Shown here one piece after another: positions 1-11,815 of a stretch of 64,000 nt of DNA. A model generated the notes under the pieces. That model did not search any database. It was given only the letters and a program-made list of their open reading frames with translations, and was not told the DNA's origin. How positions within the stretch are numbered: position 1 is the first letter of the stretch; each line of letters begins with the position of its first letter. The translations under genes were made by a program, and so were the position numbers. This stretch comes from Epiperipatus broadwayi. Taxonomy: Eukaryota > Onychophora > Udeonychophora > Euonychophora > Peripatidae. The DNA lies in the NCBI GenBank assembly GCA_028023455.1, contig JAQFVV010006275.1, positions 2,177,279 to 2,241,278 of the forward strand. The letters run 5' to 3'.

Positions 1-837
1 GCTCAATTTCTTCTACAAAAAAATAAAATAAAATTATAAAGTAAATATTTGAATAAAACAAAGAAATTGTAAAAACTAAAATAAAACAGCTATTGAATCA
101 TGAAGATGATTAAGTATTATTTACATATTTAAATTTTTTCATGAACTACAAACCGATATTGTTTTCCCAATAATATTCAAATTATTGAAGTAACATCCCT
201 AAAGATTAATCTGCAACATCTGATAAAATCTTGATATAATTACAATTCTATATTATTAATTTACTAAGCATACTTTTATCTTATTAAATTTATCAAAATA
301 TAACAAAAAATTTATTATCAGATATCTCTCTTAACCTGAATAAAAAGTTATGCATTAAATCTTATGCATATATTAAAAACAGACAACAAAAATTAGTTAT
401 CACACTACTCTTCTCTTAAAATCCAATTTTTCAATAAACATCAAGGAAACAAATATTATTCTATAAAAAAAGAATGCTTTATGATTTATTTTATAAAGAA
501 ATCATCTCATTCATGTTTTATCATCACTTTGGAATCATAGTGAACTTTCCAAAAACAAATACATCATTTATTTATAATGAATAAATAAATTACTTCAACA
601 AACATATCTTCAATTATTTCAAAGATTGCAATTAAGAGTTGCCATTAGCAAAATAATCAACTTTTAAACCAGTTTTCTCTTACTAGCTACATTTCCCAGA
701 AATTTTAAAAAAATAAAACAAAATCAATAGTATTAAGTTATTAAATACAAATATTTGATGGATTGTCCCATAGAGAACAAATTCTATAAATCCAGTTATA
801 ATATCTGGAATATAAGTATAATTGAAAAAAATGAAGT

Positions 838-1200
838 TTAGATGTAGTACGAGTTATTTGAACACATACTTTCAAGCTCTCTTCAGCTATCCACTCTATC
901 TCATACAATCAATACACATGACCACACACAAGTGAAAAAAATAAACGATCTCCAATATACATATTCTGTGCTGAACCAGCACTCATGAGTTGGTCCAGAT
1001 CATCTCCCAAACATATATATATATATATAGTCTGAGCATTGATTATATATATATTTGAGAGATGATCAGGATCAACTTATGAATTCTGGTTCAGCACAGA
1101 ATATGTATATTGGAAATCGTTTATTTTTTTCACTTGTGTGTGGCGATGTGTATCGACTATATGAGATAGAGTGGATAGCTGAAGGAAACCTGAAAGTCGG
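838..1200. repeat. Foldback pair of a tRNA-like dispersed repeat
   Basis: Two copies of one short repeat lie head to head. The arm at about 838-1010 is the reverse complement of about 1054-1200, with an AT-dinucleotide spacer between them. Each arm contains GGTTCAGCAC beside an ATATGTATATTGG-like block, then a run of T, then a TGTGGCGATGTG-like block and the segment GTGGATAGCTGAAGG. The outer end of the left arm, read on the minus strand, has a pol III B-box-like GTGTTCAAAT. The same unit recurs at 53520-53740, 53822-53880, 58925-59095 and 60545-60620. A tRNA-derived SINE is the best guess. A foldback DNA element is the alternative. Confidence 0.75.
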
Positions 1201-2850
1201 TGGACCTCATATTAAATCTAATAATAATGTAGGTAAATTGGATAGCTAATAATGACCATGTGTGAAATATTTTCTATTCCATACCAAAAAATACACTTTT
1301 ATTAAAAGCTTTTAATAAGTTTTAAATAAAATAAAAAGCCCAATATGAATCTTTGGGAAATCCATATTCTTAAATGATCTTATAAAAGGAGAAATAATTG
1401 AATGAAATTAAATTCTGTTAAATATAAAACTGGTAAAATACATAAAAAATGAACATGGTTCTATGTATGTCATTCTTCTGTATTATAAGCACCAAAATAT
1501 GTCAAAATATATTTAAAATGCTACAATTATCCATTAGAATTCATAATTATTTTGTAAGTTGTAGAAATTTAGTTATAACGCAAGGAAATGTTTCGTAATT
1601 TCTTAAAACAAGTTATTTCTGTTTTCTATTTTATTTTTATACATTTGTTACAGATTATAAGAAAATTTGAAAGTAATTATATTAGATCTAAAGTGTTTAA
1701 CCAAGAATCTTCAGATAAAGTTTTTTTCCCTGTATTATATAAATTTATTTAAAATCCTGTAAGCAAAAGTTCAACATTCAATTCCAAAGGCATAACATGT
1801 TTTGAGAACACACATTTGTTCTAATGTATGTAAAAAATTGCACCATGGTCAATCAAACAACAAAAACACCCAACATGCATACCAATATGAAGTCATTGCT
1901 GACAAAAAAAAATTACAAAATTATGATTATGTGGATAATAAAATTATTTTCGTCAAATAATATGCAATAATATATTTATATCTTAATTATTATGAACTTT
2001 AAATAATTTATTAAATATATTATTTTTTGAAAACAGTTTACATAATCCAAATTATTATATGCACTATCATTAATAATCAAAATAAATATAATGAATGTAT
2101 ACTATACTAAAATAAATATTTTAATAATTTCAATTTGATTACAAAATATTAAGGTGAATATAAAAAAAAACAACTAAACAATTTAGAAAATGATAAAATT
2201 GTTCATATAACCATTTTTTTAAATATATTTAAAATGTACTAAGATATAATGGAGATTGCATATTAGAATATAAAAAAAATACACGTAAACCCAGAGCTTG
2301 ATATTATGTGTCTTATTTTTTCTTCTAAGCAATTTTTGAAGTAAACAACATCTCTTGTAAATATACTTTACAAACTGTTATTAATTTCATTTTTGATTTT
2401 TTCGGACATATTTATCAGCTTACTGCAACATGCAGTTGTCTTGGATGCATGCACACACAATTTTTTGCCATTAGATGCTTCTCAGATTGAGCTTTTACTA
2501 TGATTGATAATTTCCTAACTCCACTTTTAGCATAGTGTTATTTTTGTTGCACAATTTTATATAAGTTTTTCAAAAATAGATTAATTCACAATAGCACTTA
2601 CTATATTATTTATTTATTATAGACCCAATGATCAAATTCATAAATTAAAAGATTTTATAAAAATTTCTTAAAATTAAATGTAGAAAACAAAAAAAGATGT
2701 ACTTAGTAATAATTAGTTCAAAAATCAAAACATCAAATCTGATGTCTTTAATGAAGCAAACTGAATGTTTCTGATTAATTTCTGAAAAGTTTCAGAGAAC
2801 AGTAGTCAAAGTAATATAATATCCTTTCATTTCAATAATTCAATTTTCAA

Positions 2851-2862
2851 CCCCCCCCCCCC
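2851..2862. repeat. Poly-C tract, 12 nt
   Basis: Uninterrupted run of 12 C in AT-rich intron. It is one of about ten such C or G runs in the window; the others are listed in the findings. Confidence 0.95.
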
Positions 2863-3393
2863 AACCGAAATTATAATTTATATGCTGAAAAAAACCTAAA
2901 CATAGCTTATTGCTATATATCTATTTTCTTTAGTTTTGCTGAATCTAAAGAATTCGTCATTAAGAATCAAATAATTAATTATTAATTTTTTTTTTCATTT
3001 CCTCTTAAATAATCATTTTATAATCATATACGTCATTGGTAAACGCATTTGCTAATGTCCATAATTTATTTTAGACTGGATACTTTTTGACAACTGTCAA
3101 CAATTATAAAGTGAATTTAATAAAAGGAGCTTGTATAACATTTCATATTATAATTGAAAATAACTAAATATTTTGCATTGGTTACATAACAGCCAATATC
3201 TGAGAGCAAATTTGTTTTATGCATTCGGACTATTATTAAAAAAAAAACTAAAAAAATGAATTATAGCAAACATTATTTTTGTATATTTGAATAATTTTAT
3301 ATCTAATTTCTAAAGTATGAGTCAAACAATTTTTATAGTATATTTATGAAAATAAAAAACTTGAAATATTTATATACTTTAAAAGCAGTTTAC

Positions 3394-3482
3394 CTGCTGC
3401 TATGCCTGCTGAATAACTGCTTACTAGCATGGTTATAGCAAAATTAAGAGGAATGGCCGCTTTCTTCTCTGAAATAAAAAGA
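3394..3482 (-). CDS. CDT1: CDT1 coding exon: part of C-terminal winged helix (last exon found)
   Basis: This exon supplies residues 370-398 of the fragment assembled here, plus the last base of residue 369 and the first of residue 399. It encodes LFISEKKAAIPLNFAITML, which lines up with human VFVSERKPALSMEVACARM in the C-terminal winged-helix domain that binds the MCM2-7 helicase. The acceptor is TTTTTAG before base 3482 and the donor is GTAAAC after 3394. A tempting second acceptor (TTTCAG) nine codons' worth closer would break the phase; the upstream one joins the preceding exon (AA|T, Asn) in frame and keeps the conserved F-I-S-E. The exon ends in Ala-Ala with one extra base, so the coding sequence must continue in another exon toward or beyond the window start. 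Confidence 0.9.
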
Positions 3483-3649
3483 CTAAAAATAGTTAAGAAA
3501 AAAATATATGCAATTATGCACTCCATTATGTGAGTAATAAATTATATCTAACGTGAACATTTCAATAAAACATTCATAAAATAATTCTGTCATTTTATAA
3601 TTAAAAAAAAAAAAATTCATCTTTTCACTATGTTGTAAAAAATGAAAAA

Positions 3650-3657
3650 GATAAAAT
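3650..3657. repeat. 8-bp target-site duplication, left copy
   Basis: GATAAAAT immediately before the GGTACT terminus of the transposon. It is identical to 7204-7211 at the other end. Confidence 0.85.
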
Positions 3658-4139
3658 GGTACTAATCAGTATGCCAGGCCAATGGTCTGATGGTGATGTT
3701 TCTCTGTTAAAAACACAGAAATATGCTATTTATACGGCCCAATATTTCTGTGCTTTTAGCAGAGAAACTTACGGCCTATAGAATAGTACTGTTCATATTA
3801 GCTGCTAGCAGGCGTTGCACACCAATATTATGGCCTGCTAATGTGCTTCGCGATATTAAAATACGCACACTTATCAGATCGCAATTGTATGATGTGAGAA
3901 AATTCATGTGGCCATAATTGTTGTAATATGCATTCTAATTAAATATCTTACCCCCTACCCGACATAGTATTTGATACTAATAATTGTAAGACCGTCGCCG
4001 TGCTTCCCTACAAATTTTGGAAGGTGGAAAAAATTGCAAAAGGTCATGGCCAAGCATCTATTCCCAGAACTCATGTGAATAGCCACGTAAATTACAAGAT
4101 AAATAAAATGTCCGAGGTTGCACATAGTTTTGGAAATCA

Positions 4140-4330
4140 TAAACTTGGTTTGATCAGTGACAACAAATTATTTGTCAAACCCCCCCCCCCCCCCCAAAGA
4201 TCAAAACTTTTGACTTTTTCAACTTGCTTTTTTTTTTGTTTATTTTAAAAAAATATAGCGACTTTTTGGCTGTACAGCGATTTTTGTTTCAACTTTATTT
4301 GTATTGAAACAGTAGGACCTGACTTTGAAT
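4140..4330. repeat. Module shared within and between transposons (copy 1)
   Basis: It contains GATCAAAACTTTTGACTTTT, a following T-run, and GCGATTTTTGTTT...CTTTATTTGTATT, interrupted by 16 C at 4180-4195. The same order of blocks recurs at 6640-6890 in this element and twice in the hAT element at about 30100-30300 and 30320-30455. Confidence 0.7.
4180..4195. repeat. Poly-C tract, 16 nt
   Basis: Longest uninterrupted C run in the window. It sits just before the shared GATCAAAACTTTTGAC block. Confidence 0.95.
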
Positions 4331-6639
4331 ATTGGACTTTGTGCGTAATACTATAACATGTATGTACAGTTATTTAAAAGCATCGTATATATGCACACAC
4401 TCCAATGTTGTCTATTTTAAAATAACGCACTGCAAATGATTTTTAGATTTGTCGTGCGATTTAATAAAATCTAAAATAGTTTTATTTTAAGTGAAAACAT
4501 ATTTATTATTATTTAGGTCAGATTTATGTAATACTTAAATTATAAATCTAAAAAGTTCTTTTAAATTGTAAATGTAAAAATATTCCCCTGCTAATTAGAG
4601 TGCAAATCATAGCGGGAGGGGAAAAGATTACAGAACTAAAAAGTATTCTTAAACTTATAATTGTAAATAAAAGGTTTGTTAAAAGCATTTCTAATTACAT
4701 CATGTAAGGTAAATTAAAAAGGTGGTCGGATTGAAATTTCAACATGTGCCATTAATGCATCCTTAACCTAAAGGAATATATAGCACAGACCAGAGAGACC
4801 GCTTGGATGGATGACACAGTTGTTTGATAGATCCGAGAGATAAAGAAAAAGAGAATAAAAGCAACAACTGGTTATTAAAAAAAGATCAGAGCTATTAAAG
4901 TGAAAAGTATGCAGTTACCGTTTATTTCTTATCCAGATCCTAATTTTCATTTAGCAATGTGCGAGGAGTAGGCGACTGCTGCGCTTCTCTGAGCTGTGGC
5001 TATGGAGATACAGAGCTTCCCATAAAAATGCAATAAACTCAAACTTAGACTGCTACCTGCATAATTCTTTTAAATGTGAACGCTACTCGGACTCTCCCAT
5101 CAAGTGTGCACATTTCCACTAATCGAAAGTAAAACGATACCCAAGATTAAAAGACTGTCTTTTGAACTCTAAAATTAAATTTTATTCTCTGCTGTACCTT
5201 TAATATTTGATATCTTAAATCCGACGTAGTGTAATTTTAAACTAAACTCTAATATCGATTTTGTAAATTGTGTAAAAATAATATATTTATAACTCTCATT
5301 AAATCAATCTATTCTTATTCTTCTACTTGGGTATCTAAATTTTTGTTTGTTATTAGTTAGATATTATATTTCATGCCTGCCTGATTTCCGAGCTGATGTT
5401 TTCTTCCCATTTTTTTTTAATTAGCAAAAGAGTTGCCACTCTTTTGCGACTTTAGATTCACGTAAACCCGTATCTTTTAATAAATACTCAGCTCGGCAAT
5501 TTTAATTCAATATGTATTATGAAGACGAGATCTTATAATTATCAATATAGTGTATTAGCTACTTGGCGATCATTCATTTTAAAGTTAGTTTGTTAAGTTT
5601 TTAAATATAGAGCAGTATTGTTTTATGAATGAAGAAAGGGGGGGGGGGGCTGAAAAAACAATAAATCGTTTGCTTAGTCATGTGGGGATTGGAGGTAGAT
5701 TTTATATTTTAAAAGCATAGAGTAGATAAATGGGTTTGCATTATATGTGTGAACTGTGCTTGTTTATAGATGCCTTAAATTTAAACCACAGAAACGAAAT
5801 AGAGGTACTTTAAATGTTTTAGTTCCCATAATCAAAGGCATACGAAATGACTCCAATGGTAACTAATCTTATCACGCGGTCGGGGATGGAAAGGCTACGA
5901 CCTCATACCGATGCCGCACTTGTGACCACTCCTAAGGGCTCCGACCCAATGTTTGGCTGTCCCTCTCGCCTCTAACGTTTCTCAGCGGTCATCCTATTAG
6001 AAAGCCGAATCTCTTTATAGCTCGGCAGCATCCAAACTATCACAGATCCGCTTTAATAATGATTATGAATGTCTATGCTCGATCTATTTTCACTCCTCCA
6101 CATCTGCTAATCTATTAATAATTTGTTAGCACATATTAATATTAAGAAAGTAAGGAATGATTGCCGGGCTGACAGATGCACTCATCATTATGACCTCGTA
6201 GCATAATCTCGTAAACATTCGCAACTTAAACATGAGATATGATTGAATATGATACCCTGGTAGCGTAATAAATTACATGTATATTAATTAATCGTTATTA
6301 AATATTTATATATATCTATTTCTATGTTTGCATGTCTGCTTGATTTAATAGTAAAATTTGGTGTCTCATTTCATTATCAAACTAGTATTAAGTATATAGC
6401 AGTGGCCCTTAATATTAAATAATTTAATTAGTCTCTTGTTTACCTGACCACCGGGCCTAGAAAATATTTACCATTGTTATGGTATAAGCGTTGTCACGTG
6501 GGTTTTGTTGTGAAATGAAATGACTATGTTTGAACATGGTGCAGTAGGACCTGAACCCGTCTATTGTGCTGCTCTTCGAACATGGTGGTGGAATTTTGCA
6601 ACATGTTAACAAGGCATACGAGTTCTTACCGTTACAGTA

Positions 6640-6890
6640 TACCGTTGATATACTAAAACTTTTCTTTTTAAAACCAATTTTTATTAATCTTTTTTTAAAG
6701 ATAAAAACAAAGCAAAAATAACTATTGTCTCTATCTTTTGTCTCAGTGACGACAAATTATTTCTCCCCATCTCCCCCCAAAAAAGTTAAACTAAGATCAA
6801 AACTTTTGACTTTTTCAACTTTGGTTTTCTTTTTTGTTTTTAAAATACGGCGATTTTTGTTTTGGCTTTATTTGTATTACGCAATGTTTT
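6640..6890. repeat. Module shared within and between transposons (copy 2)
   Basis: Begins ACTAAAACTTTTCTTTTTAA, continues through a C-rich patch (CTCCCCCC) to GATCAAAACTTTTGACTTTT, and ends in GCGATTTTTGTTTTGGCTTT. It is closely similar in order and sequence to the two units in the hAT element near 30100-30455. Confidence 0.7.
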
Positions 6891-6963
6891 TAATTTTGCC
6901 ATTTTTGAAAACGAAAATGTACAAATATTTGAATCAAATCTGGTATCGTAAATTATTTACAAG

Positions 6964-7125
6964 AATGTCAAAATATAGGTGAAAAAAGTCATATCAAATG
7001 TCAAAATACGAGTAAAAAAGTCATATCAAATGTCCAAATATTTTAAAAAAAGGCAAAGAAAATGTAAAAACATTTTAATAAAAGTTGGAGAAAATGTAAA
7101 AATAATTTAATTAAAAATAGTCAGG
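6964..7125. repeat. Minisatellite, about 32 bp x 5
   Basis: Five imperfect tandem units start at 6964, 6997, 7029, 7061 and 7093. Each opens AATGTCAAAATA or AATGTAAAAA and ends in an A/G-rich stretch. The first two units are nearly identical; later ones drift. The array lies next to the right terminal inverted repeat, a usual place for subterminal repeats in non-autonomous DNA transposons. Confidence 0.85.
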
Positions 7126-7203
7126 CCCAGATCAATATAATTGTGTGTTTTTAGCAGAGAAACAATGCCACCAAGCGGCTGGCCTGGCTTACCAATCAGT
7201 ACC

Positions 7204-7211
7204 GATAAAAT
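7204..7211. repeat. 8-bp target-site duplication, right copy
   Basis: GATAAAAT, identical to 3650-3657. Confidence 0.85.
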
Positions 7212-7258
7212 AGCTTTTGCTCAGAAGGTCCTATTTAAGGACCTTCTGAGCAAAAGCT
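7212..7258. repeat. Perfect 20-bp stem hairpin
   Basis: AGCTTTTGCTCAGAAGGTCC (7212-7231) is followed by a 7-base loop TATTTAA and its exact reverse complement (7239-7258). It abuts the right target duplication of the 3.5 kb transposon. The stem is perfect but short for a microRNA precursor and has no paired flanks, so a tiny palindromic insertion or regulatory hairpin is as likely. Confidence 0.85.
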
Positions 7259-9182
7259 TCTAACAGTCCTCTAAAAAAACAGAAAAGAATTACCTGCTTT
7301 GCGAATAGCTAAGTCCTCTTACCCTGTTCATTCTTATTTCATTTCTAATTAAGACTAGTAAAATAGCCAATTACTGACTAATGTTGAATGGCTATGCATA
7401 TTGGTTATATACCAGCTACTTGAAAAAAAAACCTTAAGTTAATCTAGAAATTCAAAACATTTCTAAGATGTATACGGTCTGGATCAAATCTCAGGCTATG
7501 GATAGGTTCATAAGGATGTATTAATCACTTTGGTACAAAACATTCTCTGACTTTTACCATACAACCTCATCACACCTTAAGTTCTATGGAACATTCGATA
7601 AAATTTTTTTGAATATAAATCAAATAAAAGTGTAACTTAACAAGAACCCATCACGAATTGAAAAAAAATGATAAGAATTAATGATATCATGAGAAAAAGA
7701 TTTAGCTAAAACAGGACTAATTAAAAAAAAAAAATTACTAAAATTAAAATATCAAGTGCAGATGAATACAAATAAAGGTGAAAAAGAATAACTCATAAAG
7801 AAATAAAAGGATCATAGTAAGTAAATATATGGAATAAAAATGGATTCAGCCATTACTGAAGAAGAGTAAAACATGCAATTAAATTCATAAAAGAAAATAC
7901 AAAAGATTATACTAACAGACTGTAGTGATAATAAAAAAATTAAGATAGAAATGATAATTATATTGACTATTTATGAAAAAGAGCTTTTAATTCTGGTACA
8001 AGAATTAGCAATTTACAATATATAAATAACTTAAGTTATATTGACTACTTCTGGGGAAAAAAATACAAATTTTTATAAGAGATAAGTAAAAAAATGGATT
8101 TATCATTAGTGTCATAATAACTAAAATTACATATCTAAACAATCAACAAACTGGTTGCAGAGAGATATGTAGATGAAATTTTTGAAATAGTCAATTATTT
8201 GTAGTACTTGGAAAAATATTTCTATTCTAACAAGAAGCAAACACGCACACAAAAAATCACAAGCTACACAGGACAAGTTAAATGCAAAGAAAACCAGATA
8301 TTGACGTTATGAAGTAAAATTTCTCAAGTAGCAATAACATATATTTTTAGAAGTCCAACATTTGGCCATATGGATTTGAGGCCTAGTCTATAAAAGTAAA
8401 ATATGGTACTTGAGAAGAATACTGAAAATAAGCTGGCTTAATTAATAAGCATCTACTTGCATAGATTTGTCATTGGTATAAACAATAACTATATAAATTA
8501 TATATAAAAGAAAATTGCTACATCTGTAATCATACTTTAAAGAAATTAAATTAATTTACACAAAAAAAAAATAATAGAAAAAGGGCAAAAGAAGAAGAAA
8601 AAAAAAGATTGCAGAATGAGAGAGTAATGAATAATTTAATGAACTAAAAATATTGGTATTTTTGCTGGTTGTTTCCATCAAGTTGAAGATACTCTAAAAC
8701 CATTTTGTACTAATTTTTTTTCTCAACTTTTGCTATAAATTTTTATGCATTCCATTAAATTCATTTATTTTTAAAGTACATCTTTTAAAAATTCCATGAA
8801 TCCTAATTAACATTATGTTATGCTAATCTTCCTATGAACAACCACTGTAATATCAGCAAATGTGCTAAAACAAATTAACTCTCCTTACTCCAATACTAAA
8901 TCATTTCAATTAAACAAATAAGAAATCTTAATATCCTTGTCTAATGCTTTTTATAAAAAATATTTGCTCTTACAAATACTTTTTTTTTCATACACACATT
9001 TTCTAATAAATATTTTTCCTTCCAAGCTTGTAATTTGCTATTTTCAAATAACAATTATTAACAGAGGAAAAAGTAAACTAAGCTGTAATGAAATAATTAT
9101 AAGACTACCATAAAAAGCAAATTATAGCGATATGTGCATATATATTGAATGCTGCATTCCTATTTCTCAACTCAAAGGATAC

Positions 9183-9295
9183 TTTCTGATGATACGAACA
9201 AACTCTGGAAGTCTTGATAACATTGTACGATTTTTATCTTCATCTGGACTCCGAACCATCATTTCCTCCATTATGGCTGCTTCCTTTTGCCGAAT
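9183..9295 (-). CDS. CDT1: CDT1 coding exon: C-terminal winged helix, N-terminal part
   Basis: Thirty-seven codons plus two bases (residues 332-368). It starts IRQKEAAIMEEMM and ends RLPEFVRIIR, matching human IRAKEAQKQLAQM and RLPELARVLR. The domain is the MCM-binding winged helix that lets CDT1 load the replicative helicase at origins in G1 phase. The acceptor is TATATAG before 9295 and the donor is GTATCC after 9183. The exon opens in phase 0 and closes with AA, completed by T of the next exon to give Asn. A serine-proline pair lies in the variable linker of the helix, as does an acidic run E-D. It is embedded in intron sequence without other conserved blocks, and no reading-frame damage is visible. 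Confidence 0.93.
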
Positions 9296-10087
9296 CTATA
9301 TAACGTTAAATTTAAACACAAAAAATTTATTTTATATTTGTATTAAAACTAACCCAATTAAATACTTTATTTGAAGAACTTTTTCTTGCTTTTTTTTTTT
9401 TTACTAAGATTAGAATTGTCTCAACTTTATTGATTTTAAATTAAGTTTTATTTCTAGAAATATCATTTCGAAAAATTATCAGAATAATATCTTTTAATAG
9501 TTGAATTATAAAATGATCACATTTTTTGCTATGAAAATAAATGTGTGTGTTAGTGAGATTATATACATTCTTCATATATTCCATCTATTCTATTTTTTTT
9601 TATTTCACTTATGATGAAATGAAAGGAAAGATATAGTGAAGATGAAATTTTTTAAATATATTATTTTTACTAAAAAACAAAAACATAAAACAAAGATTGT
9701 ATACAATTAATCTTGGTTTATTTTCAGAATGAATTTTTCACTAATCACTACTAAATTTCATAAACTTCATTACGTAATACAAATTATATTACTGAAAAGT
9801 TACATTTCATTGGATGCAAATAAATAATGTTACAACCGTTAATAATTTCAGGAAACATGTTCAACATTAGATCTTAGCAGCATCCTTTTCCCTCAAACAA
9901 CCTAACATTTATCAGAAATATCATTAGTTTGAATATGGTGTTTGACTTCCATGAAAATAATTTTATAATGCTGAGTCAGGACAAAAAAAATCAAAACAAT
10001 AAGTAAACTTTCATTCATTTCAACCACAATTTTTCAATCCTTATATTTAAGTGTAATAATTCAGCAATTAATACAGTTATACACAAT

Positions 10088-10101
10088 GGGGGGGGGGGGG
10101 G
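10088..10101. repeat. Poly-G tract, 14 nt
   Basis: Uninterrupted run of 14 G in AT-rich intron; on the CDT1 coding strand it is poly-C. Confidence 0.95.
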
Positions 10102-11409
10102 ATTTCTCTTTGTGAATTTTTCTCAAGAAAACAATTAGGATAAACATATATTAATAAATAAGCAGTTGTCACTAACAAGTTTCATCAATTGCCTGATAAT
10201 GAAGTTTTGAGTAATTTTCCATCCTTATATAAGGGCAACAAAATTAAGTATAAATACAATAAGTCAAGTTTTCACTATGGAATATCTATGTCAAAGCATA
10301 ACTGACATAAGAGATTAGTAAAAATGTGTTATCATTCCCAACTGTATTTACACTTGAATTAAAATGGTTATAAATTTTAACACATTTGCATGTGTAAATC
10401 ATGCAGTCAAATTAAATGACCAGAAAACAATAATGGCCTTTATATTAATTGCATTTACAGAATTTATAATATAGCAAGCTTCTTTAACTTTTCATTTCCT
10501 GTTTGTTGTTGCTCTCAAGACAAACAATTTTAGGGTCATCAGATTTAAAAATGGCCAGTGTTCATGGTCAATGAATATTGAACTATGAGAGCTGGGCTTG
10601 GTTCTATTATATAAGTGAACATGTTAAGAAATTCTCAATTTCAAATTACCAAGAGTTTCACCATAGTATCTGCGATTAGAAATCTGGCAGTTCAAAGAAT
10701 AAACAAGTTAAGCTTTATCATCATAATGGGCATCCGAAACCAACGTTAAAGTCTTTTTTGAGAATTGATTTCCATTGTGCTTTGACAAAGATATTTCGTA
10801 CCAAAAGTCCGGCTTAGCAGTTAATAAATAGTCTTTATACTTAATTTTGTTGCCGTAATTACTATCTATACTGTGGAAATTGCTTATTTATATTATCTAC
10901 AGTGTTAATTTCTTTGCATATATTAGTATTATTTTAGAATACTGTACCAAATATATTTTCATATGGTAATGTATCGTGAGTGACATATTTAGATTTAATT
11001 CTGATACCAATCATGTCAGGAAAATTGCTATCAACATTTAAATATATAAGGTCAATTCAAGATTACTAGCTTGTGACTACTTATTCTAAGACTTCATAAT
11101 TACATAAGTCATTATTGGTCTTTTTCTTGGCCAACATAAAATTATTTAATTAGAAAATCTATACATATTGAAATAGATATGTTTTTGATATACTTATAGA
11201 AGATAATTCTATAGTTCACTCTTATACATAAAAAATGATTTTATTTCAACAACTCCATATGAGTACAACAATCAGATCAGCATTTTTTATCATGTAATAA
11301 ATATTTTTGTTATTTAACTTCTTAACCCCTGGTTTCTTTTCTTAATCAATTGTAAATTATCACATGTAAATCCTTGAGCAAGCAAGAAAACATTACTATT
11401 ACTATATGA

Positions 11410-11815
11410 CAGAGCAAACATCTTCATACAGTAGTGCCACCTAGTGCAAGCCAGAGTAATCAATGTATGCAAGAAAGTTTGTGCCTAAAATCCCTATCTA
11501 TAATCTATTCATCCAATATTCCCAGACTAGTTTCTAACTTGTGGCTTGCATCAATGAGGAGTCTTGGACCTAAGAGCACTGATGCTAAATCTTAGGATCC
11601 AATGCTGGAGAGTTGTATTGGATCCCAAAACCTAAGATCTAGGTGCAGTGCTTTCAGATCAAGGCTACTCATTAATGAAAGCCACAAGCTAGAAACTAGT
11701 CTGGGAATTTTGGACGAGTAGGCACTAGTTGAGGATTTTATGCAAAATCTTCTTGCATTCATTGATTATTCCGGCTTGCACTGGGTGATACTACTGTATG
11801 GAGAGTTTTAAGTCT
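11410..11815. mobile_element. Foldback MITE with long arms
   Basis: The outer parts are inverted copies of each other. CATACAGTAGTGCCACCTAG at 11425 pairs with the block ending CTACTGTATG at 11800. The arms continue inward through the AGCCAGAGTAATCAATG, CCCAGACTAGTTTCTA and GCATCAATGAGGAG blocks to a small central region near 11600-11620. Arms are about 170 bp with scattered mismatches. A TA lies just outside CAGTAGTG on both sides, as in Tc1/mariner derivatives. However, similarity between the arms seems to reach slightly further out, so the exact edges are unsure. A lone terminus of the same family (CCATACAGTAGTGCC) occurs at 19391-19405. Confidence 0.8.

Larger units (their letters stand above)
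1..3393 (-). other. CDT1: CDT1 intron downstream of the last exon seen (partial)
   Basis: AT-rich sequence after the donor GTAAAC that follows the exon at 3394-3482. It holds the foldback tRNA-like pair near 838-1200, a run of 12 C at 2851-2862 and many short poly-A/T tracts. I looked on the minus strand for the remaining C-terminal part of CDT1, which in human carries an E-M-E-K-H segment followed by a P-D-W-L segment. Only one short chance resemblance (S-E-K-H near 2480) turned up, without the rest. The last coding exon is therefore probably beyond position 1. Confidence 0.6.
3658..7203. mobile_element. 3.5 kb non-autonomous DNA transposon, GGT...ACC termini, 8-bp TSD
   Basis: The ends are inverted repeats of about 60 bp. 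Left starts GGTACTAATCAGTATGCCAG; right, read inward, starts GGTACTGATTGGTAAGCCAG. Both continue into GTTTCTCTG(C/T)TAAAAACACA. Perfect 8-bp direct repeats (GATAAAAT) flank the element, so the boundaries are firm. Just inside the left end is a second hairpin in which the GTTTCTCTG...CACAG segment is repeated inverted (about 3699-3768). No transposase open frame is visible; the ORFs inside are short and unconvincing. The interior is richer in GC than its surroundings around 4720-5110 and 5850-6060. It also carries two copies of a module shared with the hAT element (4140-4330 and 6640-6890) and a 32-bp minisatellite. A sibling copy lies at 49647-50525. Among 8-bp-TSD superfamilies, Merlin (GG ends) or a diverged hAT are candidates; I cannot decide. 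Confidence 0.85.
3483..9182 (-). other. CDT1: CDT1 intron, 5.7 kb
   Basis: The donor GTATCC follows the exon at 9183-9295. Most of the left half is filled by the 3.5 kb DNA transposon at 3658-7203. From 7260 to 9130 I see only AT-rich sequence with A-rich runs and no coding or repeat unit I recognise. Confidence 0.8.

Noticed and set aside
2440-2500. Possible last CDT1 exon (minus strand, S-E-K-H-L)
   Set aside because: Only four residues resemble the human E-K-H-L; the following residues do not match L-L-S-E-L-L-P-D-W-L and no acceptor in the right phase was convincing.
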